This document shows, piece after piece, positions 31,725 to 43,161 of a stretch of DNA of 64,000 nucleotides. The first letter of the stretch is position 1, and each line of letters opens with the position of its first letter. This DNA comes from Dryomyza anilis. Lineage: Eukaryota > Arthropoda > Insecta > Diptera > Dryomyzidae. A model generated the notes under the pieces. It was not told the DNA's origin and searched no databases. It worked only from the letters and a program-made list of their open reading frames with translations. The translations under genes and the position numbers were made by a program. The stretch covers positions 248,001 through 312,000 of the forward strand of contig OX638131.1 in NCBI GenBank assembly GCA_951804985.1, read 5' to 3'.

Positions 31725-32060
31725 CGACAGACGAAGTTGGCAACGTTGCGCAGCATTTTCTACCTACGCCATCTTTTGCCATCGTTTGAACATATTGATG
31801 TTTAAAAACAAACAATAAAAGAAATTGGATTTAAATAAATGTATTCTTACAACATTCTTCTTCTATACGAAGTTGGCACTCGTTGGGCAGAATTTTCTAT
31901 CTACGTCTCTTTTGTCGTCGTTTGAAGTATGTATAGGGTCATTTTAAACATACTAATGTTTGAAAACAAACAAAGAAATGAATTCAAATGTAAATAAAGG
32001 TATTTTTGCAGCTCTCTTCTTGTATACAAATTTGATCGGCATTTTCTGCGTACGTGTCTT
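31725..32060. repeat. Degenerate tandem triplication, about 140 bp
   Basis: ACGAAGTTGGCA(A/C) at 31731 and 31868 and a diverged third unit near 32020 are each followed by GCA(G/T)(A/C)ATTTTCT, CTACG and TTTG(T/C)CGTCGTTTG. The intervening TAATGTTTGAAAACAAACAA motif also repeats. Time has degraded the array. Confidence 0.6.
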
Positions 32061-32229
32061 TTGTTGTTCGTTGAGAAAACGTGTTCGCGTCGGTAATAAT
32101 TTTGTTATTTGTAAATTAAATAAATATATAAATTGTGTTACAAAAAGTTCAAATAGTAACAGAGTATAATAACTTGCAGTATATAATTTCTGAAACTAAT
32201 GAGAAAAAACCAGAAATAATAATCTGTGT

Positions 32230-32421
32230 TTAGATTTTCAAACAGAATTTGTTATGTTTTTTTACAAAAGCCTCCGTGATTTCCTTGCCTACGCTATGTG
32301 CTGTACTGAGATCATCTCTAACTGTACCAAATATAAAGTGAGTCTGGATCTGGTTTGGCGTCTGCTGGTGCAATTGTGTATTCATATATGATGTCACTTG
32401 TACTTGCAGTTTTGAACGAAT
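32230..32421 (-). CDS. Exon-like ORF in a possible unidentified gene
   Basis: The minus-strand frame is open from about 32421 to a TAA at 32230, with an ATG at 32383-32385 giving 51 residues. The sequence looks like protein (THFIFGTVRDDL, then STAHSVGKEITEAF) and GC content is locally raised. I do not recognise the family. It lies downstream of three further small minus-strand ORFs at 33.3-33.8 kb and may be their last exon. Confidence 0.3.
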   Translation of the reverse strand: MRSKLQVQVTSYMNTQLHQQTPNQIQTHFIFGTVRDDLSTAHSVGKEITEAFVKKHNKFCLKI

Positions 32422-32430
32422 TATTTATGC

Positions 32431-33253
32431 ATTTAAATATTTGTATATGAATTCAATTATTATAAATTCCCACTGTGCATGTTTAAATATTTTTAATAAA
32501 AATTAATAAAAAAACAACATTTTATTTTTATTTTATTTTCAGGATTTCTTTTCAAAAATATTTAAATATATTGCTATGCAAACATACTACAATTTTTTGA
32601 ACTGAAACAACTGATATGTTTCACTGGAAACATGTTTATATTCAGGTCGTTCAAAACCATGTTTTATTTTGAACATATTAATGTTTCGGTTCAAATATTT
32701 ATTTTATTTGTATGTAGTAATTATTATGTTTCCATTAGAACATACTCCATTTTATGGGGCAATTTGCAACTATTTTGCTACCTAATAGCAACAAAGTAAG
32801 TTCCGCCCATTATTGTATATGATTCTTTATATCGATGTACGACTTATATATCACAGCATTGTGACTTTTTCATTATTATTTTTATACTTGTTATTAATTA
32901 ATATTGGTCTATTTTCTTTGTTTCTTTTATTACTCAACCTATAGCAATATTTGGAATATGATAAAATACGGAATCCAAAACAACTTACATTAGAAAAGAT
33001 TTAAGTGGAAAAACAACCATTCTGTAAATTTAAAGGTGGGGTTTCCATTTCTCTGGTCCGCACAGATACAATAACATCAGATAACACAATAAAAGAAAAT
33101 ATTAACATTTGCAAAATATGCTGTGCAAATACATTAAAGTTTTTATGTTTTCCTAACTTCCAAAACTAGGTAGTTTTTTTTGACACATTCGGTACTGTGG
33201 CGGAAACTACTTCACGCAACTAACGAAAAGTTTGAAAGAAATCCATTAAAATT
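32431..33253. other. AT-rich sequence between candidate exons
   Basis: AT-rich, possibly an intron of the candidate minus-strand gene. A GC-richer patch at 33030-33070 (TTTCTCTGGTCCGCACAG) is unrecognised. Confidence 0.25.
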
Positions 33254-33352
33254 TTAATTTTTAATGATCAGCTCGGAAATTGTGTTGCGCGCTTTATCTG
33301 CTTCTTCATTGTCATGATTATTACGTAATTTTATCACTTTACTGTTGTCCAT
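33254..33352 (-). CDS. Small ORF of 32 residues
   Basis: ATG at 33350-33352 opens MDNSKVIKLRNNHDN and ends in SELIIKN before a TAA at 33254. It overlaps the end of the frame at 33334-33519. Charged, helix-prone composition. It could be an exon or a small protein. Confidence 0.25.
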   Translation of the reverse strand: MDNSKVIKLRNNHDNEEADKARNTISELIIKN

Positions 33353-33519
33353 AGCTTTTTCTTAAATTTTTTAATATTTTCTAACAAGTTTTGAACGTCC
33401 TTATTCCAGTTAATGTTGCATTCCTGTCTCTGGCTGTGTTGTGATTGTTGCTTTTGGTTTATAGTCGTCGTCGTTGTTGCTCCCTCGGGAAACGCTTTTA
33501 ATATACCCCAGTTGCTCAT
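33334..33519 (-). CDS. Small ORF of 61 residues
   Basis: ATG at 33517-33519 opens MSNWGILKAFPEG, followed by a Thr run, a Gln/Ser-rich stretch and a basic coiled tail (NLLENIKKFKKKL). GC content exceeds the surroundings. No family recognised. It may share an mRNA with the ORFs on either side. Confidence 0.3.
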   Translation of the reverse strand: MSNWGILKAFPEGATTTTTINQKQQSQHSQRQECNINWNKDVQNLLENIKKFKKKLWTTVK

Positions 33520-33648
33520 AAATTATGCATTGCTGGAGCACGAAACACATTTTTACGTAAATGTACATAAAATAAACAAAATTCGCTGGTGATTTCCGTT
33601 TACGATTTTTCTATCGACTTGCGTCAATGAAAAGTTTCGCATTGACAT

Positions 33649-33753
33649 CTACCTGACACACTTACTATATATGTATGTATAAAACACACACACGTACACC
33701 TCGTTGTTCGTTGCTTCAACTTCCGCTTCCTGACTGCCGCTCTGCACTGCCAT
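33649..33753 (-). CDS. Possible first coding exon
   Basis: ATG at 33751-33753 in the context AAAAATGG opens MAVQSGSQEAEVEATNNE, after which a donor-like GAG|GTGTAC appears. Reading on gives only simple GT-repeat residues and a TAG at 33649. The first 18 codons look genuinely coding. It would be the 5' end of a minus-strand gene including the ORFs at 33.3 and 32.3 kb. Confidence 0.3.
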   Translation of the reverse strand: MAVQSGSQEAEVEATNNEVYVCVFYTYIYSKCVR

Positions 33754-33830
33754 TTTTATTTATTTATTTATTTATGTTGCGCTTAATTTATTTAAACGGC
33801 TAGACTTCCGCAATATTCTGAGCCAAAATA

Positions 33831-34323
33831 CACGCATAGAAAAAAAACGTTCTTCACAAACGAAAAATTAGACAAAAGAACTTCGTTTGGGGATTTCTTT
33901 TGACCAAACGAGTCTTTCGTTTGCACCAAACGAGTCTTACGTTTGTACCTGATTTTTACTTTTTTTTTCACCAAGTCCGGGCGGTGAATTGAACTCTCTT
34001 CCTTCAGATTGCATTTCCATTCGACCACTGTCCATTAATATAGTGCAATTCATTTTGATGTACAATAATCAAACTTATGTATTGATGAATTAATTATTAA
34101 ATTATCTTTAAATATCATAATGATGAATGATAACCACAATATATATTATTAATAAAATGAAATATTGCAGACAGGATTCGAAACCGCGTGTGTTCGTGCA
34201 TAGAAGGCAGGCATGCAATCATCGTGACATTATTTAAAAGTTTTTATTTTCACACCAAAATGCAATATGTTGGAACAAGTTGCAAAAGAAATTCTTTTGT
34301 CAAAAATGTTTTTTCTATGCGTG
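33831..34323. mobile_element. MITE, CACGCATAGAAAAAA termini, with tRNA-like boxes
   Basis: The left end CACGCATAGAAAAAA and the right end TTTTTTCTATGCGTG are flanked by TA (33829-33830, 34324-34325). On the minus strand TGGTCGAATGG fits box A and GTTCAATTC fits box B of a polymerase III promoter, 30-odd bases apart (33970-34030). The 493-bp element may therefore contain, or be built from, a tRNA-related segment. A degenerate copy lies at 15190-15445. Confidence 0.65.
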
Positions 34324-34325
34324 TA

Positions 34326-34623
34326 CACACGCACTTAAGATACCTTTTTATGGTGAAAGCACCGCTGTGTTGTATGTGAATTAAAATACCTCAGTTACGC
34401 ATATCATTGGATGATTGTTTTTATAGTAATAAGAGTTATGGAAGCAGCGGTAATCAAAATTCTTAAATATCCCATTTAATTTACATGACATATTTTTGTA
34501 AAATTACTGTAGTCAATGATAGAGTGTCCATAACTCGATGATGATGTCTTGAACTGATTTATTTATGTTTTTAATTTTAGTACCGCATCACAACCATAAA
34601 GTTGTGGGTATTACGTTTTACAC
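34326..34623. other. Intergenic AT-rich sequence
   Basis: Nothing recognised. Confidence 0.3.
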
Positions 34624-34625
34624 TA

Positions 34626-34843
34626 CACCCAGAAAAAATTCTTTCAAATCCCATTAAAATTGGTCAATAGAACAATTATTCATTTAATAGTATACAAAAA
34701 ATAAATCTTTTCATATAAACTCAATATCAATGTTATGGTATTTTCTAGTATTTAATGGTGAGTTCCGATTAAAATAATAATTTATCCTATTGACTATTTT
34801 TAATAGTAAAAAACTATTATTTATATAGTAGTTTTTTCTGGGT
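34626..34843. mobile_element. MITE, CACCCAGAAAAAA termini (family with GGTCAATAG)
   Basis: The element is bounded by CACCCAGAAAAAA and TTTTTTCTGGGTG and flanked by TA. Inside, CCCATTAAAATTGGTCAATA and its inverted counterpart (CTATTGACTATTTTTAATAG) make it nearly a full-length hairpin. Other copies: 38158-38664, 43349-43521, 43585-43780 and 57196-57365. Confidence 0.85.
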
Positions 34844-34845
34844 GT

Positions 34846-36300
34846 AAGAAAATAAATCCATAAAATCAGTTTTATTACCAATAATAAGGATAATTTATTA
34901 AATACATATAATTTTAATAATAAAATAAAATTAGAAGCACATATTATAATTTATTATTTTTTTTAAATTTTAGATCACTTGCTCTAAAAGTTATAAACTA
35001 ACACTACACAAGAAATGAAAGACTTTTATACATAATTTATCCTTGATCTTAGTATGATATTCTGATAGAAAATTGTAATCAAGAGCATATACTTAGTATT
35101 TTTAAATTGACTAACGCTTTTTTGTCAAATGAAATATATAAAAATGCATAATGGAAATGCATGGTTATTTTTTCGAAATCACAAAACAATACAAGATATT
35201 TACAAGATTATTCAATCGGTGTTTAGGATGTAGGTATATGCAAAAAGTTATTTTATATATCCTGAAATATTGATTTGGTTATCAAGCACTTATGCTTAAT
35301 TACTGTACGTCCTCTGATACCATCTGCCAGTGATGCCATATTCAAACAAATCTTACAGGCCTTTAAATGATATTTTCATTGACGTAAAATACAAAGAAGG
35401 ACAAATATGTAAATCATCGCTGCCATCCGAAAATTCATTTACCATGCATATTGCATTACAGGTGTAGATAATCAAAATTGTGTCTATTTCTAATGTATTA
35501 AAAGTATTGTCAAATGTTTTAGAAAAGGAAACAAATTGAATTAGAAAACATTAAGTATTAGATATGACATCAAGTGCTGCTAATTAACTAAAAACTCACT
35601 AAATGAAGCACACTGAGGAAAAATTTCTCAGAAACGTATTACTTCAGTCATTAAATTTGAGCCAATTAATGAAGGATGCTAAAAGGATTGACGAGGTTGT
35701 GCCATGTGAAAAGCGAAAGTGGATAGAGCATATTTTAAATTTTGGAAGATATTTTACTGTTTGATATCTTTATAATATAGTACTGAAAGATTCATGGCCC
35801 AATTTTGTGCGACAAAGTCATCAATGATGAATCGAGGACATTGGAAAATTTGTCATCGATGAATATGTCTACAACAATTTCATAAAAGACATTGCATTAA
35901 AGATGTCATACACCATATGTCAAGTATACACATATCAAGGAAATTGTGAAAATCCGTCATTGATGAAATGTTATTGATGACGTCATTGATAAAAATTAAT
36001 ATACATGCATGTCGCGCACCTAAAGGTATGCAGCATTTACACGGAGTTAAATAAAATTCAAACTCGAGAAGAATTCGGTTAGAAAGAAAAATAGTAGAAT
36101 TTGACTAATATCAATAAAATACTAGTAAAATTCAAGAATTTGTCATCTGAATATTAAGAAAGCAAATTACTTAGTTGTCAAAAAAGTAAACAAACTTAAT
36201 TCAACTGGATTTTTACAAGTTAATTTATTAATAATTAAAAACCAAAAAGATGCAAACAAAGCACAGCCAGACAAGCAAGCGTCTGTGTATGTATGAATGT
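34846..36300. other. AT-rich desert
   Basis: No supported gene. 35810-36000 has repeated GTCATCAATGATG/CATTGATGA motifs resembling the repeat at 29200-29492. Confidence 0.35.
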
Positions 36301-36304
36301 TCAA

Positions 36305-36508
36305 GGTATAAATAGAAAAAACGATTTTCCTACGAATGTTGGTACGGTTTCAGTTCGTAAACATAAATTGGGATTCAATTTTGCATAAATACCAAGTTGA
36401 TTTCATTCCATTGTTATCTAAATACACTATACAATGCTTACAGGTAACGTGCGGAGGGTTTATACATAACCAACAAAAGAGGCAACAGAAGAGGAGAAAG
36501 TGTATAAG
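36305..36508 (+). promoter_or_regulatory. Candidate promoter and non-coding first exon
   Basis: A consensus TATA box (GGTATAAATAG, 36305-36315) is followed by an initiator-like TTTCAGTTCG (36349-36358) and about 155 bp later by a perfect splice donor TATAAG|GTAAGT (36508/36509). The only ATGs between give very short frames. The TATA-to-initiator spacing of 45 is longer than the usual 30, so the real start may be near 36337. It could be the 5' exon of a long plus-strand gene whose coding part lies outside. Confidence 0.3.
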
Positions 36509-37620
36509 GTAAGTAAACGGTTTCAGAATAATATACAGAGATTAAATTAAATAATAATAATAAAAATAAAATAAAATAAACAATTCAATTACATTAAGTA
36601 TTCAAAGAAGTCATTTTACCATACATAAATGCATATAGGTAATAAAGTTCTAAATAAACAATAATTAACTCGTCTATATTTTATTTTATGTTAGCTTCGA
36701 AATAATTTATGTTAGCTTCGAATTTTTCGGTTTAGCTGTATATCACTCTGTATACTTCTTGATTCCTTCTGGATTTTAGAACTTTTCCCCTCCGTGTAGG
36801 CGTAAAACTGAAATTTTGTGTTCGATGACACCCTGCCATATTATTCATAGGCCCAATTTTATAAAAGCGGGATAATAAGCAGTAGTAATGTTGATAGATA
36901 TTGGTCGTTGGTAAAGTACGTTATTGACATTAGCAAGTACACATACCATTCCAACCGAGAAAATAATAAATTTGAAATAATAATTAAGATAAATATAAAA
37001 AATATAAAAAAATATATAGATTTTCTAAACAAATAATTTTTTTTTTATCTAATGAACACTTTTTCGATATCAATTCGATGTCTATAGCAACAAAAATAAA
37101 GATATCGCTATAGATTGATTCGTTTTTATAGAAAACCCTATCATTTTCCATTATCGAAAATGATAATTTGATATCGTTTCGATATCTTAAAAATATCGTT
37201 TGGTTTGCTAAGTGCTGGGTGTTTATCACAATGACAAACGATTTACAAAGTCGTAACTATTCACAAGTTATCACCAAAGTCTGCTTGTTTTTTACATCTG
37301 CTGCAATTACAATTCGACGCAAATCTTTGACTTAAAATACTGTCAACTCTTGTCATCCATATATCGCCGCGAACTACATTATAACTCAGCATTAATTGTT
37401 AGTTCAGGACCAGGTGTCTGCTCTTAGCACTTGGTTGCAAAGTATCGTAATATGTTGTAAAGACCATTTGCTAGTTTTTACTGAATATTTACGAAGATAA
37501 ATGCAATGATTCAAATTGCGTTTTACGTAAAAATGTCTCGTCGAAGCCTATTTCGCATAAAAAGCTTATCTATATAAAAAATAACCACATTTCCATGTCG
37601 TATACACACAGAAAAAAGTT
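36509..37620. other. AT-rich sequence
   Basis: No gene seen. GATATCG/CGATATC motifs recur between 37065 and 37200 (CTATAGATTGATTCG and CGTTTCGATATC), unexplained. The ORF at 36984-37229 overlaps this low-complexity stretch. Confidence 0.3.
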
Positions 37621-37624
37621 TATA

Positions 37625-37873
37625 AATCGTAGTTGTAGAACGAAAAGTCACCAAATACATTTTTATGAAAAACTGTATTTTCGATTTTGTTGATTAATAT
37701 TATAAAAAGTAATTGATGAATTTTTAAAGTTGAAAAATCAACTAATAGATTCACATTTTCTTATCATGTGTATTGAGATCATCGATTAAAAATTGACAGA
37801 TTTATACATTTTTTTTTAAATGAATATTTGGCATTTTGAAAATGTATTTGGTGACTTTTCGTTCTACAAGGAG
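37625..37873 (+). mobile_element. MITE, copy 2 of the 13838-14103 family
   Basis: ATCGTAGTTGTAGAACG at the left and CTTTTCGTTCTACAAGGAGG at the right. The interior (AAAGTAATTGATG, GAGATCATCGATTAAAA) is collinear with 13838-14103. It follows an ACACACAGAAAAAAG sequence that resembles the end of another element. Confidence 0.8.
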
Positions 37874-37974
37874 GAAATGTAGTATTTAACAAAATCGTTA
37901 AGAAAACCGAATTTTTTTTTGATAAAAGGGAATGTGAGTTTAAATAATCTTATTATATCGATAATTGTGAAAGT

Positions 37975-38110
37975 CCGTAATCAATAAATTATCATATGTC
38001 TGCTGACTGTCATACTATTTAGTGCAATTTAGTTTGATAAAATGAAAATTAAGCACAGCTAAATTTAGTTTAATAAGAAATTTAGTCGAATTCACATAAA
38101 CTCCCTAAAT
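37975..38110 (+). repeat. Partial copy of the TCGACTAAATTGC MITE
   Basis: AATAAATTATCATATGTCTG, TTTAGTGCAATTTAGTTTG and AAATTTAGTCGAATTCACA match the right half of 38680-38879. Confidence 0.55.
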
Positions 38111-38157
38111 CAGAGTTTAGAATTTAAATATTAAGATTCAATTATATTGAGGGCGTA

Positions 38158-38664
38158 CACTCAGAAGAAAATGTCCCATTACTTAATGATACGACCATTA
38201 ATCTTATGGTTCATGAAATAATAGATTTTTTTTTTTGAATCAAAAGTTTTCTAATTAATTTGATAGTATTCGAAAAATTCTGTACCATAAATCAAAATAT
38301 TTCAATTTTATTATTTTTAATAGAATAAATACTATTGTTTTAATTGTTTCTTCCTATAATAAACGTGGCATAAAAAACATAAACACGAATATAAACTTGT
38401 TCGTTTTGTACGTCATTCTGCGTGTTTGTGTTTGCTCAAAATGGTCGCATGCATTTTTTGGAATAATCTACATATTTAAACATATATTATTTGCTTATTG
38501 TAATTAAAGGAGCACATTATATAATTTATGGTACAACAAAATATTGTATTAACAGTTCCCATATTACTGAATTAATGGGACGCATCCTATTGACTAATTT
38601 TAATAGTATAAATTATTGTTTTTCTATTGAAACACTATTAATTTACCATTACCATTTCTGGGTG
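38158..38664. mobile_element. MITE, CACTCAGAAGAAAA termini
   Basis: Flanked by TA (38156-38157 and 38665-38666), ending CATTTCTGGGTG. The left third and the right third carry the GGACG(C)ATCCTATTGACTA and TTTTAATAGTA motifs of the 34626 family, but a central 250 bp is different sequence, so this is a longer or chimeric member. Confidence 0.7.
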
Positions 38665-38679
38665 TATGCGAAGACTTCG

Positions 38680-38879
38680 GGTGTGTGCGAGTTCGACTAA
38701 ATTGCTGACTAAACTAAATTGTACGGGTTTTTATTATTCGATTGCCATTCGGTAACCGGTAATTATTAACACCCTAATAAATCGATTATCATATGTCTGT
38801 TTGCTGTCTTATAATTTAGTTCAATTTAGTTTGCTCAAAAATTTTCTAAATTGCAATTTAGTCGAACTCGCACACATCC
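38680..38879. mobile_element. MITE, GTGTGTGCGAGTTCGACTAA termini (best copy)
   Basis: The left GTGTGTGCGAGTTCGACTAA is answered by TTAGTCGAACTCGCACACA at the right. The core carries GGTAACCGGTAATT. It is 200 bp with no ORF and lies only 15 bp after the previous MITE. Confidence 0.85.
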
Positions 38880-39640
38880 TAAAATTAAAATCATGAACAC
38901 TGCATTACCGACAACTTCCACCAATTTAGTTTATTTTGACAAACACCCGACAAACCCAAAGTATATAGGCGAATCCTTGGAATTATTTATCAAATTTATG
39001 CAAGTTACTTGCAAGTATCTATCTGTAAAATATGTCGTGCTCACTTTTTAGTTCGGACGATTGCACAAAATGTCAGTAGGAGGTACTAAAGCATGAAACG
39101 ATATGAAATATGCAAACTGCATTAACTATAACTACAAAATAATAACTGTAACATTAAATATTTTATTGGAGCGTTATTTGTGACCAACTAAGCGTGTAGT
39201 AGGAGTATGAGTTTCTGCTTGAATCTGTGAAAGATGCTTGTAAGACAGGAATAAAATGCACAAAGTCATGCACATTCCTTCTGCTGTTTATCGGCGTATG
39301 TGTTTGTGTGTGTGATGTGTGATACGTATATTTGAAATTCCTTGTGTCACAAGCACAAATTGTATTTACACTTGAGATAACTTTAGGATTTCTTATTGTA
39401 TTGTATACCTTCTAGTCCTAAGCGATCACTGAGGGTGCAATTAATTCCATACAGTGGACAACTGCACAGGCATAATTCAATTGAATTCGATTGAAATGTT
39501 GACATAAACAGCATTGTATAGATCTGGTAATGGTTATTTCTATAAAAGCCAAGCCATTAAATCATATGACTCGCAAGTACAATTACACCGTATGACAAAA
39601 TTCACCCTTTGTAAAAGATTCATATTTATTTCCAATTGTT
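38880..39640. other. Intergenic sequence
   Basis: No supported gene. GT-rich simple sequence at 39298-39335. Confidence 0.3.
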
Positions 39641-40195
39641 ATACCCTACACTAAGTGAAAGGGTATATTCAGTTTGTTACGCCGTTTGTAACACCCATAA
39701 GGAAGCATCTCCGGTATAGAAAAGTATATATATTCTTGATCAGCATGACCTCCTGAGTGCATGACCTCCTGAGTGCATGACCTCCTGATTTAGCGATGCC
39801 CGTCTGTCTGTCTGTCTGTCTGTCTGTTGAAATCTATTGTGACCTGAGAACCGACCACTTATGTTCAAATACCTCGTATAAAATTTTTTTTTGGTCAAAT
39901 ATATATTGACTCATGCTCAAATACATGAAAATAATGGTTTCCGGCGAAACGACTTGTGGTTCCAAAAAAAAAGTGAAATTCGGTACACCTACCCATTTGT
40001 AAATATGGGTATCAAATGAATGGAAATTCTTCAGCGATTGAAAGTTTGTAGTTATTTTCAGGATTCGTATACCCTGGTGACATATATACCACTTTTAATG
40101 GTAACCACAGATATGTGTAGGGTATTTATAGTCGGCTTAGACCGACTATAATTTTGATAATCCTAACTATCATACTAAAACCTATTTTAAAATTT
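39641..40195 (+). repeat. Dispersed element, copy 2, uninterrupted
   Basis: Collinear with 25556-26575, including AAGTATATATATTCTTGATC and GTCGGCTTAGACCGACTATA. It has the empty site GGGTATATTC, a local triplication of GCATGACCTCCTGAGT (39745-39790) and a (TCTG)n run near 39800-39826. Confidence 0.8.
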
Positions 40196-40339
40196 CCCAT
40201 GTGATCTAACCTTCCCAACTGTTTTTTTTTTAATTTTTGTGCAATTTTTAACTGCATTAACAACAGGTATTTTTGTAAATTTAGCTATTTAAATAATCGA
40301 TTCGGAGTAGAGACTTATCTAAAACGACTATCCAAAATT

Positions 40340-40535
40340 ATCGTAGCAGAACGAAAAATCACCAAATACATTTTCAAAATGCCAAATATTAATTTACAAA
40401 TATCTTTATAAATCTGTCAATTTTTAATCGATGATCACTTGACAAGAATCTGTAAATCTATTAGTTGATTTTTCAACTTTAAAAATGCATAAATTACTTT
40501 TATAATTTTAATCAAAAAACTGGAAATTTTTTCTA
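40340..40535 (-). mobile_element. MITE, copy 3 of the 13838-14103 family, truncated
   Basis: ATCGTAGCAGAACGAAAAATC at 40340 begins the element in inverted orientation. Collinearity is lost after TTATAATTTTAATCAAAAAA, so the other terminus is missing. Confidence 0.7.
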
Positions 40536-40719
40536 AAATGAATTATTGAATTAAGTGTCTGTGCGAATAAAGACTAATTGGCTAAATTGTACCTAATGAT
40601 GATTAGCTATTTGAATAAAAATTAAGTTTATAATTAATTATTAAGACACATATTATAAATTTTGTCTTATAAATATTACCTTTTTGATTAAAAAAAAACA
40701 AAAATACTGTAATTGCTTC

Positions 40720-40980
40720 ATCATATGGAATACAGGTCGTATGAGTGATACGCGTAAAATATTAAAATGCATTTGGCCATTCCACACTAAATCGACTAGT
40801 GGTTGGAACTCACCTCCTTCGATTTCAATGAAATTTAGGCAATTGATAAAGGATATCGTGATATGCATTGGTCTTTTTTTTCGGCCACTACATTCAGAGA
40901 TACATTCCAGATACATCCAGAGATACAGAGCACTATGGGTCAAATGACCTCTATTTTTGGCAGAAAATCATTTTTTTAAT
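40720..40980. repeat. Dispersed repeat of GGCCATTCCACAC type
   Basis: GCCATTCCACACTAAATCGA, GAACTCACCTCCTTCGATTT and CAGAGATACAGAGC recur in diverged form at 56650-56770. Together with the hairpin at 41390-41815 it may be one larger element split by the MITE at 41020-41260. Confidence 0.5.
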
Positions 40981-41019
40981 AAATTTTTTAATAAAAACGA
41001 AAATGTAGTTTATACATTT

Positions 41020-41260
41020 AGGGTGTGTGCAAGTTTGACTATATTACTGACTTAAATAAATTGTACGAGCCATTCGGTAACCGGTAATTGTTAAAGCCTC
41101 AAATAAATCGACATATGATCAAACTGACATATGATTTGCTGTCTTCCAATTTAGTTCAATTTAGATTGCTAGAAAAATTTGCTAAATTGTAAAATAAACA
41201 CTGCATTACCGCCAAATTTTAGTTTTGTCAGCAATTTAGTCCAATTCGGACACACTCTTA
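41020..41260. mobile_element. MITE, second full copy of the TCGACTAAATTGC family
   Basis: GGGTGTGTGCAAGTTTGACT at the left, AATTCGGACACACTCTTA at the right, and GGTAACCGGTAATTG in the core. It has an extra CATATGATCAAACTGACATATG duplication relative to 38680-38879. Confidence 0.75.
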
Positions 41261-41389
41261 ATGAACAATACTATGATTGTTAACAAAATGATACTCGTGG
41301 CAACTCTTTTTTTGTTTTGTTGATAAGAGAGTTACATAATATTTGGGCGATGTAGTATTCCGAATCCACCCATTTTTACACAGGATAGT

Positions 41390-41815
41390 TAGGATTTAAA
41401 ATTCTGAAAAAATCTAATATTTTGGTTGATTTAATATAAATGCTTATGCCAAATTTCAAGATGGTATTTTGACGGCATTATATATTAAAAAATAATTTTC
41501 TAAATTTATATATATTTTTTTGTACTGAAAAAAAAACAAATATATTTTTTTCAACAGTAAAATTTGCAATAATTTTTGAATATATTTGTAACGTTGTTTT
41601 CGAAAATGCCATCAGTTTCATGAAATTGTCTTTAGTTTTTGAGATTTCGAAATATATATAAAAAATTTTGAAAATTATTTTTTAAAATATAATGCCATCA
41701 AAATACTATCTTAAAATTTGCCATGAACATTTATATTAAATAAAACAAAATTTACGTTTTGTTTCAGAATTTTAAAAAGGGTCCATTTTAAGGACATCAA
41801 ATTTGAAGAAAAAGT
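41390..41815. repeat. Large imperfect hairpin
   Basis: CCAAATTTCAAGATGGTATT with GACGGCATTATATATT (41450-41490) pairs with AATATAATGCCATC and AAATACTATCTTAAAATTTG (41685-41720). The arms continue outward (TTAAAATTCTG / CAGAATTTTAA). A transcript would fold into a long stem and could feed the fly's endogenous siRNA pathway. The stem is seen; the function is inference. Confidence 0.65.
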
Positions 41816-43138
41816 ATAATAACCATTGGCCACATGTTCAAGTATAGTTTGTTACGACTTTAATTTTCGTAAAGCTTTTGAGATATCAACGGGGTTTCAA
41901 GCTTTTCTCGTTCAGAAAATATTTAAATATGAACAATGTGATTTTTGCCTATTTTTTGCAACTTTGAACCACTGTATCTCTGGAAGTAGTGGTCGGAAAT
42001 TTAATTGAAATCTAAAAGGTAAAAATCTCAAATTTGACTTTATTGGTCGATTTGGTGGGGAATGGGCTATATATGGGATTTTGTCATATGTGCAAAATTA
42101 TGTAGGGCGGTGTTCTATATGGCGTGACATTGAATATTCTAAAACAACATAAAATTACATAACATAATGTAAATCAACTAATAAAATGGAATAATGTTTT
42201 TAATAAAACGCAAAATAGCACAAAATTCATTAAATATTTACAGCAAGGGCAAATTACCCCACTGAAGCTGAATTGACAATTTTAACGTATTTGTCACACA
42301 AAAAATGTAAATTTAACAGTGAAATCGGTTTGTAATAAACTTTTTTAAAAATTAATCTGGTAGGGGAAAGGTCCGTAGGCTGGGCCACCGCTTTTTTTTT
42401 TGTTTTTTACACTGGAGATCTTAAAGTTTTAATGATACATCTCTAGTAACTTGGCCTGTGGCTTATAACTCATTCAGATGAATACTAAAATGTACTCAAA
42501 AGATGTTTTTTTGTTGACTTTTTCAAGTGTTGATTAGGTGCTCAATTTACATTATAAAATCAAATTTAAATGCATTAAAATGTCGTTCATGAATACCTTT
42601 ATAATAATGTAAACAAGTTTTCTATCAAAATTTGATGTAGAAAAAATATGTAGTATTTTTATCAAAATTTGATAAAAACGTATGTTGGGTCACTCAAGGT
42701 ACGTAGGTTGGGCCACCCATTTTCTCAATATTAAAAGCACTCACAAAGAATTTCCTAGCATATAATTGCTCAAACGCAAGTTTAAAGTGATTTTTTTTAA
42801 TAAAGAGTGTAAGATCAAAACATTTTTAGTTAATTTTGAATGATTTTTCAATTTCAATACTTTTCATTTTTAAGAAATTAAATCAATATAAATCAAATAT
42901 TTAATCCCAATGAATAAACAAACTGATAAACGAAAAAATCCCACTGAATATCTATGAAGATTAATAACATTTATTAAATTATACATTGTAATAATGTTTA
43001 TATTTGATGTTATCTTACGACAGTTTCTAAAATGTAAAAGGATATTTCTCATGTACATGTCTAAGCTCATTTATGACCAGATTTCTTCCGTGTACAACAG
43101 CAAAACATACACTGTTAAATAACACATGTTGGTATAAA
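41816..43138. other. AT-rich sequence
   Basis: No supported gene. GTCCGTAGGCTGGGCCACC at 42371 recurs as GGTACGTAGGTTGGGCCACC at 42699, a diverged 20-bp pair 328 bp apart. Confidence 0.35.
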
Positions 43139-43161
43139 GTGTGTGTGTGTGTGTGTGTGTG
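43139..43161. repeat. (GT)n microsatellite
   Basis: About eleven GT units. The ORF at 43027-43227 translates it as His-Thr repeats. Confidence 0.95.
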
